Source: Ampelocalamus luodianensis (Eukaryota > Streptophyta > Magnoliopsida > Poales > Poaceae). Taken from it: a stretch of 64,000 bases of DNA. Both the position numbers and the translations under genes were made by a program. This document shows positions 9,509-21,387 of the stretch, piece by piece. The stretch spans positions 40,368,342 to 40,432,341 of the forward strand of contig CM070619.1 in NCBI GenBank assembly GCA_036346255.1. Direction: 5' to 3'. The notes below the pieces were generated by a model. That model was not told the origin of the DNA, searched no databases, and saw only the letters and a program-made list of their open reading frames with translations. Numbering within the stretch: position 1 is the first letter of the stretch; every line of letters starts with the position of its first letter.

Positions 9509-12184
9509 GTGGGGTTGTCCAGTAATCTTTGTGAAGAAGAAGGACAAGACTTTGTGCATGTGCGTTGATTATCGTCCACTTAACGAAGTAACGGTAAATA
9601 ACAAGTATCATTTGCCCCGCATCGACGATCTCTTTGATCAATTGACCAGAGCTTGGGTATTCTCCAAAATCAACTTGAGATTGGAATATCATCAAGTTAG
9701 GATCAGATCATAAGATATTCCAAAAACGGCTTTCTCTATTCGTTATGGTTTGTACGAGTACACCGTCATGTCTTTCGGCTTGACTAATGCTCCTATCCTG
9801 TTCATGAATCTTATGAATTCGGTATTCATGAAGTATCTAGATAAGTTTGTGGTGGTCTTCGTCGATGATATTATTATCTACTCTAGGAATGATGAAGAGC
9901 ATGCTGAGCACCTGAAACTTGTGTTGGGAAAGCTGCGTGAGCACCAGCTGTATGCGAAGTTCAGCAAGTGCGAATTCTGGTTGAAGGAAGTGGCATTCTT
10001 GGGCCATGTTCTCTCAGCGGGAGGCGTAGCCGTGGATCCTAGTAAGGTCAGCGATGTGCTCTCTTGGGGTTAGCCCAAGTTGGTAACCGATGTGCGGAGT
10101 TTTCTCGGTTTAGCGAGATACTATCGTCGCTTTATCGAGAACTTCTCCAAGATCGCGAAGCCGATGACTAAGTTGCTCAAGCTGGACAAGAAGTTTGTGT
10201 GGTCCGCTGAATGCGAGGAGACTTTTCAAGAACTCAAGAAGATATTGACCTCAGCTCCAGTCCTTGTTCTTCCCAACGTCCACAAAAGCTTTGATGTCTT
10301 TTGCGATTCTTTTCGTCAACGACTCGGGTGTGTTCTTATGCAAGAAGGCAAGGTAGTGGCCTATGCATCAAGACAGTTGAGGCCTCATGAACTCAATTAT
10401 CCAACCCATGACTTGGAACTAGCTGTTGTGGTTCATGTACTCAAGATTTGGCGACATTACCTAATCGGTAATCGTTGTGAAGTGTATTTGGATCACAAAA
10501 ATTTTAAGTATTTGTTCACCCTACCAGATCTGAATCTCAGGCAAAGAAGGTGGTTGGAATTGATCAAAGACTACGACATGGGTATCTATTACCATCCGGG
10601 CAAGGCTAATGTTGTTGCCGATGCACTCAGCCGAAAGGTGTATTGCAATATCTTGATGCTCAAGGAGCAGCAGCCTGCCCTTCATGAAGAATTTTAGCGG
10701 CTTAATTTGGAAGTGGTTGAGCACGGTTTTCTCTCTGCCTTGGTTGTGCAACCAACCTTGGTAGATCAGATCAAGGTTGCTCAGATTTCGGACATTGGAA
10801 TGAACCAAATCAAGCAGAACATCAAGAACGGGACAGCCAAGTGCTTCTCGGAAGATGATCACGGTGTTGTGTGGTTCGGAAAACGCCTTGTGGTTCCTAA
10901 GGTCATGGAATTGCGGGATCTGATCCTCCACGTAGCTCATGAATCCCCTTTGTCCATTCATCCCGGGGCCATGAAGATGTATCAAGACCTCCATCAATGA
11001 TTCTGGTGGACTCGAATGAAGCGCAAGATCGCGAAGTTCGTTGCCGAGTGCGACGCGTGTCGTCATGTTAAGGCCAAGCATCAGCGTCCAGCAGGTCTGC
11101 TTCAGCCTTTGTTAGTGCCTGAGTGGAAGTGGGGTTCCGTTAGCATGGATTTCATCACCGGTCTGCATACTTCCAAAGGGAAAGATGTCATTTGGGTTGT
11201 TATTGACCGATTGACTAAGGTGGCACATTTTCTTCCTATCAAGACTGACCTTCGTGTAAGTATTTTGGCGGATCTCTACATAGCCCGCATCGTGAGTTTG
11301 CATGGTGTGCCAAAAACAATTGTTTCTGATCGTGGTACACTCTTTACCTCCCGGTTTTGGTATAGTTTGCAAGAGGCTATGAGGACTCGCCTTTATTTTA
11401 GCTCAGCTTATCATCCTCAAACTGATGGCCAGACGGAAAGAGTCAACTAAGTTTTGGAAGTCATGCTCCGTGCTTGTGTTCTTTCCTATGGGAAGAATTG
11501 GGAGAAGTGCTTGCCGTCGCCGAGTTCTCCTACAACAACAGTTTCCAAGCTAGTCTCAGCATGGCACCTTTCGAGGCCTTATACGAGAGAAAGTGCAGAA
11601 TCCCGTTGAACTGGTCAGAGACCAGTGAAAGGCTATTCTTCGGCCCAGATTCGATCAGTGAGGCCGAGAGTCAAGCTCAGCTTATTCACTATCGTTTGTG
11701 CATGACCCAGTCAAGGCAAAAGAGCTATGCGGATCGACGTCGTCGTGAGTTGAGCTTTGAGCCCAATGACTTTGTTTATCTCAAAGTCTCTCCTCTAAAG
11801 GGCAATCAACGTTTCGGCGTTAAGGGCAAGTTAGCTCTTCGTTATGTTGGGCCTTACCGCATCATCGAGAAGGTAGGAACTGTTGCCTACAAGTTGGATT
11901 TGCCAACTGCACTCGAGGGGGTACATGATGTGTTCTATGTGTCCTACTTGAAGAAGTTCCTTCATGTTCCAACCGAGGAAGCTCCTTTGAAAAATCTCGA
12001 TGTTCAAGAAGATTTTACCTACCATGAGCATCCTATTCATATCTTTGAAGAAACTGAACGAAGAACAAGGAATCGTGCCATCAAGTTCCTTAAGGTTCAG
12101 TGGTTAAATCATTTCGATGATGAAGCAACTTGGGAGCGGGAAGATCATCTACGTGCGGACTACCCGTCTTTCTTCTCCGAGTGA
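9509..12184 (+). pseudogene. Gypsy A pol: RT, RNase H, integrase, chromodomain (Tekay-like chromovirus), decayed
   Basis: Domains in order are: RT ([10 protein letters not shown]; motif [13 protein letters not shown], with the usual catalytic Asp changed to Asn; [11 protein letters not shown] intact near 9855-9885; [10 protein letters not shown]); RNase H ([36 protein letters not shown] to about 10640); integrase zinc finger (HESPLSIHPG...CDACRHVK); integrase core (SMDFITG, VSDRGTLFTSRFW, HPQTDGQTERVN); SH3-like region (FVYLKVSPLKG); and a C-terminal chromodomain (VQWLNHFDDEATWERE) ending at TGA 12182-12184. Stops lie near 9711, 10072, 10695, 10998 and 11448, with a frameshift near 11460. Several stops replace Gln or Arg codons, as C-to-T changes would. 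Integrase places new copies; the chromodomain usually guides them to heterochromatin. Confidence 0.92.
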
Positions 12185-12210
12185 ATGGAATCTCATAACA
12201 AGATTCTTGT

Positions 12211-12223
12211 AAGGGGGGAGATT
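12211..12223 (+). other. Polypurine tract of gypsy A
   Basis: AAGGGGGGAGATT lies directly before the LTR start TGTAACATCCC. In Ty3/gypsy elements this tract primes plus-strand DNA synthesis. Confidence 0.85.
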
Positions 12224-14064
12224 TGTAACATCCCAAATCTTGGCTTGTGTTTCAAATATAAGAAAATGTGAAGAACTTAAAAACTTTTCTTGCATCTTGT
12301 TGTGTTTGAATGTTCTGAAAATTCTTATAAAGGAATTATGAAAATTCAAAATCACAAGCTCCTTTTTACCTAAGTCTTGACCCTTTGAAACTTTTCTGGA
12401 TAATCTTGTGATCATCCTCTAGAAATAATTTTCTCTTGGTTCTAGGGCTGCTGTGTGACTCCTCTGAAAAATTTTATAATTTTTAGAAATTGTTTGAATA
12501 TTTTAAGAGGTCAGTCAAACCAGTTTGACTCATGGTCAAACCCTAGATCAGCACGTTGAGAATTTTTTTGGAGAAAAATGATTTGCAGAAAAACCTCTGA
12601 AAATTTTATACAAGGTCAATCCTGGAGTTAGACACCTCCTATAAACATTTTGAAATTTTTGGAGTTGTGTAGCTCCATTTAAAAATTCCTCAAATATTTA
12701 GCTCAATTTAAAACCCTAGTCTAAGCCACCGTTGGGTCTAAGTTGGACTCAAGTCCTTTGGTTGAGCCCAACCAACTAAACGCACTCGGGCCCGTTGTAA
12801 AAGCGCACTGCGTTTGGCCGTTGGATTCCTTTTGGCGCCACGAGATCTTAGCGAGCGTTCGGACCGCTGAGAGTGCGCTTCAATCTGAGCCTTTCATTCT
12901 TGATCGGACCGCCAGGATTGATTTGAACGTTCAGACCCTCAGAACGTTACTTTTAATCCGAGCCGTCCATTTCTGATCCAACCGTCCAAATCTTTTGACT
13001 CAATCTTTTGATTCAGCCTAACCCTCTAGTTCACGTTTTGACCCGAGCCACTTGTTTCTTTGGCGTGTGGGCCCTCGCCGGTCTGGTCATCTTCTTCCTC
13101 TTTGGTCGTCGCGCGAAACCCATAGCAAGGCATGGGAAAGAGCGCCTTGCCCACTTGATCGTCATCCTCAATGGCTATGCCCTGGTTTTGTTGACCGCGA
13201 TGGTTTTACTTTTAGGTCGCCGTCTCAAGCTGCTCCCATCGCCTCCATTCACCTTGCGAGCTTTAGGTCATGTCCGCCATTAAAGCTTATCCTTGCTCAA
13301 CCTTTGACCTCTAGCTATTTGAAAAGCCCTTGAGCTTCTCCTTGTGTTCCTTTACTACACCACCTTAGCTCCTCTCTGCTTGTTTGAGCTCAAACCTTAG
13401 AGAGCCCCAAATCGCCATTTTCGGCTGTCAAGGTCCTTCATCATCGCCGGTGCTCTAGTGGTTTTTTTGCCCATCTTTTCGCACCACTTTGCACCCCTCA
13501 TCATCGTAATCTTTTCCCCTAACTCAATTTTGGATTGCCTTCACAGGAATCATCAAATTTGGGTTTGTTCATTTTCGGCTGAAGTTCATCCCTTTTCTTC
13601 CTCAACTCCGGTAAGGACCTCCTTTCTTCAATTGCTTGCTCTTGGACCATCTCTGAGCCTTGGTGAAGCTATCCTTACCTTTCTTTCACCTTCATTTTGC
13701 TCAGGCCATGCTCTCCATGTTGTCTTCCTCAGCGCCGGTACTGGACTTCGTCGCCAGGGCTTCTCTGGCCACCTTTGAACCTCTCCTGTGCTCAGGTAAC
13801 TCCTTTGTAGTCCCTAGTTACTTGGGCACCCGCTTCCTTGGACAATGTGGAGCTTGTTTAGCTTTGCGCTTTTGCCGTGCTGCGCGCTATTCTCCTCCAC
13901 TCGCTGCCATTCTAGGCTAGCTCCGCCATCGAGGTCACCTCTGTGAGTTGCGCAATGCTATTGCGAACTCATTTCTACTTTTAGTTCACGCTGCCGTGAC
14001 CGGAGTCGCCGGTGGTGAGCCCAGTTTTGAGCTCAAACTCCGTTGTCGTAAGCCAGGACCACCA

Positions 14065-14150
14065 CCCTTTAGTCTTTTGCAAAGACCACCCTCTTGGTCT
14101 TTTGCAAAGACCACCCCCTTAGTCCTTTTTGCAAAGACCACCCCCTTGGC
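14065..14150 (+). repeat. Short tandem repeats (TTTTGCAAAGACCACCC unit)
   Basis: About three copies of a 25-30 bp unit with the core TTTTGCAAAGACCACCC, separated by CCTTAGTC/CTTGGTC-type spacers. They lie in the U3 region of LTR A. Confidence 0.75.
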
Positions 14151-15232
14151 TACGACCACTGTCGTGTGGGCCCGCGCACTTAAACCCTGGTGCGTGCGCA
14201 GCGCTTAGTTGATCTTGGACCGTCCATTTTTAGATCTGCGCCTCAGATCTGTTGGGACGTTTGGACCCCATGAACACCTCCTTCACTATGGACCGTCCAT
14301 CTTTAGATCAACGCTCCACATCGCGTGAGATGTTCGGACCCTCCAAACCTCTCCTCCTTTTGAGCCGTCCGATGTTAATCAAACGCCAGGAGCGTTTGAG
14401 CCGTTCGCGTGGCCGTTCGCCCCGTTCATTGAGCTATTCGATTCAATCTGAACGGCCCTTGTGTTTTCCGCTGTGGGTTATTAAGAAAATCCAATTTGTC
14501 TTTTATTTGTGAACTGTAATTGCTTTAAAATTTCAAAAGTGCTTAACTAATTCATTTTAACTCCTTTTTGAATGATTCAAATTTTGTTATTTCCCTATTT
14601 AACTAAACTATAATCTAAAAATTGTTTGAACCTTGTTTTGTACCAGAAAAATTGTGTTAGTTGTATTATCTTGTTTTAGCATTAATTGTTGCTCTAGAAA
14701 TTCATTTAAACTTGTAAAATGCATAAGTAATTCTCTGTAACTCCAAATTGAGTAAACTAAAAATGTGTTAGATTCCTATATTAATATTCTTTAGTGTAGA
14801 ATAGGTTTTAAATATGTCTTTGCCTCTGAAAATTTTGTGCACTACTTTCATAACTTGGAAAAATCATAAAAAGTTCAGTTTAACTCCAAATGAATTGAAC
14901 AAATTTTGTTGTGCTTAGAATGTCATGCCCTGCCTACCATAAAATTTTCATGTCCACCAACCTTTTAGAAATTTATGCTATGAAGAGTAATAGAAAGCTA
15001 ATTAATTAGAATTTTTAGCCCGATCAAAATTGTTTAGGCTCTAACTTTTGCATGCTTAATCCAAATCGATTGATTCTTGTTGCTAAATTCATTTAAAATC
15101 TTTCTCTACCTGCAGTGTAAATTTCATTGGTTTTGGTTGACATTGGTTTTTGAGCCTTTTCAGTGTCATTCGTTCTTATTGGATTTTCTCGTTCTTGCGG
15201 TAGGTTCCGATGAGTTTGTTGAGTATGAGAGT

Positions 15233-15237
15233 GATTC
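15233..15237 (+). repeat. Target site duplication, left copy (GATTC)
   Basis: GATTC precedes TGTGAGGACCCC and recurs at 25536-25540 directly after TGTTACA. It marks a single integration of the whole 15238-25535 unit. Confidence 0.88.
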
Positions 15238-18200
15238 TGTGAGGACCCCAGTTTATTCTACTTGTAATGCTTAGCCTTCCATTGACCCTAGCATCACAAT
15301 TCAAATAAACCAAGCCTGAGGATATGTATACTTCCAAATGCAAATATACACACCCCGTTACAAAATCATGTATCAAATCCATATAACAAGAGGTTACAAT
15401 AATAAAACTTCAATAAATACAATAGAAGGAACTTACAAGATAAAATAACAAACTACACAATGAAGCAAAAGCCATAAGATGGCGATAAATAAAAACCAAT
15501 TAGTGTGCCTTTACCCACAAGGCAACCAACCGGCCGCCAAGCTAGTCGTCAAACCCGGCGCATCTCACAAAGGGAAGCCCTTGGGGCTCACCTTCTTCCT
15601 CTGCAACAAAACATTAAGCAAAGCATCCGAGTACAAAAATTGTTTTTGTACTGCAAGACCGACGTGTAAGGAGTATGAACTATAATTTAACTACATGCAA
15701 GCTTTATTTAAGTGGAGGGCTCGGACTTACTTTTAGCGAAAAGCAAGTTTTCTTTTGCAATAATGTAATAGTTTGAAGGCAGTTTAACAATTCAAATTTT
15801 ATTTACGAAATAACGATGATACTGATGAAGTAGTGACAAAAGACATCACGGAGATGACCAACCCATTGGCCATCACAACAATAGTATGAACACCCGTTCA
15901 TACCAACCCATCAAGTTTTAATTAAAATGTTGTAGTCTAACTCTTGATAAGCTTACCCAAGCGTGTCCATCACCTAGGGCGAGGCTATTCGAATAGTTTT
16001 AACCTGCGAGGTGTACCACTGTACCCACACTTGAGACGCTTTAAGCCAAAGCACACTTAGAAGGTATGCAAGCCTGACTAAGTCCTCGAGACTTTTTCCA
16101 ATATTGTGTATTAACTACGAGCCGCTCGTATGGATAGAAATCCATACGCTACATGATAAAGCCGAAAAGACAACTACCCACTCAGGATAAAGCTTTTGGA
16201 CAACTACCATGCTCCCACCTCCATCCCTCCTGCGACCTCCGTGACCGGGCCAATACACGCCAAAGTACTAGGTCAAGAGAGGTCCCATATACTCTAGTGT
16301 GGTTAGCACGCGAAATGCTGGATAATGTGTACTCACAAGATGTTCGGTCCTTAATTGACCGGGCACCATTCGATCACACCCAAGAATCACACCATCTTAC
16401 CATTGTGCCCGCGTCGAAATCATTTTGTTTTTAGTTTTTAGTTTTCACAAGTAATCATAGCACAGAGGCTGAAATATAAAGATATAATAATTTGTGTGAT
16501 CAAAGTTACCGACTAAGTCGATAACCGCCCAATTCTACCGGTATCTAAGCATGGCTAAGCATCATATCGTAAATACAAATAAAAGGCCCTAAATCATTCA
16601 CCGGGCTCTAATTCACCAGTGAGGATAATATTCCTAAGGTAGTGGCAGGGGTGAACAATTTCAGGGCAACAGTGCAATGGGATTAACTACCTCTAATCGA
16701 CAAAATTACTTTGACACAAAAGCATGCATACATACAGGTTAAACAAAATATTAGACTTGAAAATAATGGGAATGAATTGGATATGATCAAACTGCTTGCC
16801 TTTGCTTTGATTGAGATAATCAACTTGCTGCAGAGGGTCACTCTCGATACTGACGTCATCTAACGATAAAACTGCCAAAAGCGAAAAACAGCGAATAAAC
16901 ACCAGAATGCCAAAAAGGTCCAAAAAAATCATTAACACAGAAGATAGATTATGAATCTAGGAACAACAAATTAGTTGATTCGGAGATTAATTAAATTAGA
17001 TAGGATTTCTTATTACTGATCTTTCTAAATTCACATTTTCCATGATAATCATACAGTCAAAATCAAACCTCTTATATGTTCTCCTCTTTCGGCAGACTAT
17101 GATGGTGATTGTGTGCACACCTATTATTCGCAGTGGGGCTCTAGACACCTACTTAACTATTTTAGCCTAAGCATTTACTTAATTATCATTTTAGTCAATT
17201 GATTTGCCCACTAACTTATATTGCCTAAGAGCATATTCTGCCAATTAATCATCTACAAACTACTAATCTCTTAATGCCATTTTGACTTAGATATTGATCA
17301 TTTTACTAGATTTCCAACTTGGAGTATGCTCTATGAATTTACTCTAAGTACAAGCTAATGATTTTAATATCTAGTTGTCTCACCAAGTTTTATTAACCAT
17401 CCCAATGACCTATTGATAATATTGATATTATCACATCCATGGTACAAGGCTCACGACCAACCCATACAACCCTAGCTCGACTTGCACGGTCAAATATTGA
17501 CAACAGAAAAATTCTAACATGAAGTGCTACTAACTAGACTTGCTAGCTAATCAATTCTCAATATGCCAACAACATTTTTGAGTGATACGGTATTAGTCAA
17601 CATGTTTGTTCTAAACACCCTACAGTGGTTCCACTTTCAGAAAACCCTCTGATAATGCACTGCACCTATTTTCAGTTTTACTGACAATCAGAGCAAAGTT
17701 TCAGAGAACTCAAATATACAAACTTCTTAACTTCAAATTTGTTGGTACATTTGAGTGAACTACTGGACATTTGCAAGGTTGATTAGCAGCATAAGGTTGG
17801 GCTTAAGGAGTGGACCCACCACATAGAGAGTGAGAGGGAGAAGAACACATCCGAAGAACAGAGAGGAGCTCGGGCTGGATTTGGAGTGGCAAATCGCCGG
17901 CGACTGGAGTGGTGGTGCGGTGAAAGTGAACCCAAAAATGGGTTGCCCGGAGTACAAGGAAGCTAGGGGTGGCAGTGGTGCGGCTTGAGCGGCACTGTGG
18001 CGGCGTGGCGCCAGGGCGCGGCGGCCGGCCGTGGGGGTGACAAGGGCGACGGCACCGGAGAGGGAGGGGACGGAGAATAGCGCGCGCACGAGCACCAGGG
18101 GAACTCAGCGAACTCACCGGTGTGCTCGGCGATGACGGAGAGTTGCCGGAGTGGGCCGGCGACGGAAACCAGCGGCGGCGCGGGGTGGTTCACCGTGGAG

Positions 18201-19398
18201 GGGTCTCTGTGTAGCAAAGCGACGCGAATGAATGATCGGGGAAGGAAGAAGGAGTCTAGGAGATGCTCACCGAGGGAGGAATTGAGCTCGGGCTCGCTAG
18301 AGGAGGCGCGGCTGCGGTGGAAGCGGTTTCGGCCGGAGCCGAAGAAGAAGAAGCGCGCGCAGCTCCTCGGGTGATAAAACCTGAAATTTCTTGAGGGGTT
18401 CGTCTCGGTGGGAGGTGGAACACGTCGTGACGCGGTTGGCCGAGGTCGGGGATCACCGGAGTGGCCGGGAAGCTTGAAGGTGGCGCGCGCGAAGCGGTTT
18501 CGAGCTCGGTGGTGTAAGCAGCGGAGGAGGAGGATGAAAACCGGTAGGGAGGCTCTCGCGGCTTTGTATGAGCAAGCGAGGCAGCGAGGTGGAGGTAGCA
18601 AAGGCGGCGAGGTGACCGGTAGCTGGCGTGCGCGCATGCGCGAGGCGCGGCGGTGTCTTGGCGCTGGCGAGCCGCACGGCGAGCGGCGCGCACACGCGCC
18701 GCGTGGAGAAGAGCTCCGACCAGGTGGGCCTCGGGCGATCGATGAGAGGAGAGAGAGCGGCTCGGGCGAGTTGGTTCGGCTAGACCCGGTGGCGGATGAG
18801 TTCGGTCGGACTCGGGTCTGAGCGAGTTGGTGCGGTCAAGCCAGGTCGTTTAGGGTTTAGGTTCGGTCGGAGGAACAGTGCTAGGGCTAGGGTTTGGTTT
18901 TAATTTTTGACCGAAAACGAATGAGTTTGACCGGGCAGTTTGGAGTAGGAATAAAATTCCAAAAATTCTGAAAATTTTTGTGAGCATTCTAAGAATCATC
19001 TAAGACTTAGGAAAAATAATTTCAAACACTTTTTATTTTAACATTTGTCAGAATTAATTTATCTCCAAATCTGCATTAGTGATTTGATTTGAATTTTGGT
19101 GAAGCCAAAACCACTTCTAAAAATTTGGTAAAAATAGTTATAACTCAGGATAAACAATCTAGTATTTGAATAAATTATTTTTAGAAATTTGTGTTCTTAT
19201 ATTTTTCTGGAATTTAAAAGAATTGAAATGTTCAAGTTTGAAAATTGAATTTTCAACACCACATTAAATACAAATAGCAAGAATTTGAAATTGCACAAGT
19301 TTTTGGAACACCAGAGCATGATCAAGAGACACAACCAAAAGTTTTTAAATTTTAATATTTTATACATTTAAAATACAATCCCTAATTTGGGTCATACA
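15238..19398 (-). repeat. LARD 3' LTR (minus-strand sense)
   Basis: It is co-linear with 21388-25535 over its full length, with long identical runs broken by small indels. Its minus-strand start reads TGTATGACCC where the partner has TGTAACAGCCCC. The CTATTCGAATAG block is at 15985-15996. The GC-rich part (17850-18840) gives long but meaningless open frames. Confidence 0.88.
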
Positions 19399-21387
19399 AA
19401 TCTATCTACTTTATACGTAATCTCATCCCGAGATTCCTGTAGTTCTAAGTCGAACGAAAGACTGTGGCAACCTAGGTGGGTTTGGTCACGGCGTCACTTT
19501 TCGGATTTCGACGCGAGCCGAACTCAACTTCGAATCCGGAGAGGTTCTTCAGAAGTTTTAGGTTCTAAAGTGGGAAGCTTTGTTGAAAGATTTCTAATGT
19601 CTTTCTGATAAGTGTTTTCTAAGGGGTTCTTTTCAACTCTAAACGAAATGCACCATCTGTTGTCTTGATTTCCTTCAAAGATAGTGCTGGAAGATCATGA
19701 CGCAGTATCCTGACGTTGCTGTCACTTTTTTCCTTTCCATTGCTTTGTTTAATCTTTCCTTTCTTGATTTGAAGATAATTTGACATCATGCTTCACGTCG
19801 TCTTCTGGTGGTACGAAAGACTCTGCTCCACTCAGTCGACCGAGAGGGCATCGATCTACAGAATGGAAAGACTGGTCGGATGGTAGTCTAGTATCACCCC
19901 AGGATTCAGTGTAGAAAAGAGAAGGCAAGCAAGGTTTTAAGGTGGTCTCGCTTAAACTCACTTCTCTAGTTCTATTTGCTTGGCTGGGACAGGAATTGCA
20001 CAGGATGAATGCACGAGGGGATGCATGTGTGCAAATTAGTCCTACGGCAAATTTTAAATTTTGATCAGTAAGAGTGCAACTACTCACCTACATGCTTTCA
20101 TGATCCTATCAATGTGACATAACAATTTCATTTTTGTTAAGGTGAGCACAGCAAGTTGTCAAACTTCTAAGTTGGTTAACAATTTTAAGACAAAGCCTAA
20201 TCAAGGATAATTTTAATTTGTACCTTTACATATTAGTCATTTTCATGCTTTTGATCACTAAGAAGAACTGCTAACCATGCTTCTTGTTTTATGCAGCTTG
20301 AGTAACATGACATGCTTGACTTAATTTAGAAACTATATGCATGATCAAAGTATAGGAATCAAGATGCCTAACAAGTATTTTGAGGTATCTTCTACCCCCC
20401 TTAAATATTTCGGTACATGAAAGATAAGTTGAAGAAAGAATGGGCAATAGGTGAGGGAATGGCAATGAGTATGCAATTTAATTCTAACATGTACTATCTA
20501 CTCCAAAAGGTTCCGACATAGTTGCTGTACATGCCGTCCGTAGGCGATGTGCAACTACTTGGAACAAGGAGAGCATACGATTACAAAATCTAGCGTCTAC
20601 AAGCTAAGTAATACTATTTAGGGTGTATATATTCTAAGAATAACCCTAATTTAATCCTAATATCGCAATAAGGCATCGTCTAGGGGAAGTAGACATTACC
20701 CTAACCCGATTGCAAACACATAACAAGCGAGAAACGAACTCCAAATATTTGCATGAAAGCATAAGACCATTGCAAAACCACAAAACACAAGATTCGCTTC
20801 CCGGTACGACTAACTCGTATTGAACGAACGAGCAATCGTTTAGGATGATAACATTTTAGAACACAACTCAAGTTCTAACGCATCTAAAAGGCATGGCAAA
20901 AACCATATAAGGGTACATTGGGCACTAGCCATCTAATATCACATCTTACCCTTTTAACCCCATGAGTTTTAGTTGATTTATCATCTCGTTTTTAACTCTA
21001 ACGACGAACTAAGTGCTCGCAGTCCAAAACTTGTACTTGCTGTCCAGATTTTGTATCCGAGCTCCGAGATGAGTGCTTCAACTCCGAGTGCTTCAAATCT
21101 TCACTAAATAACAACTAACACTTTATATTTTCAACTCTCATTATTTCCCAAACCGAATTTAACCGATAACCATCTAACTTTGAAAGGAGAAGAGAGGGGA
21201 ACAACCTTTTCGAAAACTTTAACAAGAATAAGGCAAGATGAGCAAGCTAAGACAGGTAAGGAGAAAAATCTGAAATTTTACTTAAGTTTTCACAAACCAT
21301 TTGACATTTTGAAAACAAGTTTTTCAAAATATCCTAATGACGACCAAGCTAGGGTTTCTTGCCAAGATCTGACACTGATACCAACTT
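19399..21387 (-). other. LARD internal domain, non-coding
   Basis: No gag, protease, RT or integrase motif is found in any frame. The longest minus-strand frame (19749-20087, 112 codons) has no recognisable domain. Next to the 3' LTR the minus strand reads AATCTCGGGATGAGATT (19420-19436), a decayed copy of the sequence that usually follows chromovirus pol. The tract before the LTR is AAAGTAGATAGATT rather than G-rich. A clean G-rich tract (minus TTAAGGGGGGTAGAAG) lies at 20388-20403. Confidence 0.7.
21375..21383 (-). other. Primer binding site for initiator tRNA-Met
   Basis: The minus strand reads TGGTATCAG just inside the 5' LTR end (21388). This is complementary to the 3' end of initiator methionine tRNA, the usual primer for plant LTR elements. 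It fixes the element's orientation. Confidence 0.8.

Larger units (their letters stand above)
12224..15237 (+). repeat. 3' LTR of gypsy A, part 1 (interrupted by the LARD)
   Basis: It starts TGTAACATCCCAAATC after the polypurine tract. The LTR runs to 15237, where a 10.3-kb minus-strand element is inserted, and resumes at 25536/25541. It contains U3-type repeats: repeats of a TTTTGCAAAGACCACCC unit at about 14065-14150, and recurring GACCGTCC motifs. I see no gene in this stretch; open frames such as 13008-13283 and 13458-13778 have no recognisable product. Confidence 0.8.

Noticed and set aside
10521..11081. 186-codon minus-strand open frame
   Set aside because: Antisense to gypsy A RNase H and integrase, whose motifs are clear on the plus strand.
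17963..18637. 224-codon minus-strand open frame (and the counterparts near 24397-24874)
   Set aside because: GC-rich section of the LARD LTRs. The two LTR copies do not keep the frame, so it is not under coding selection.
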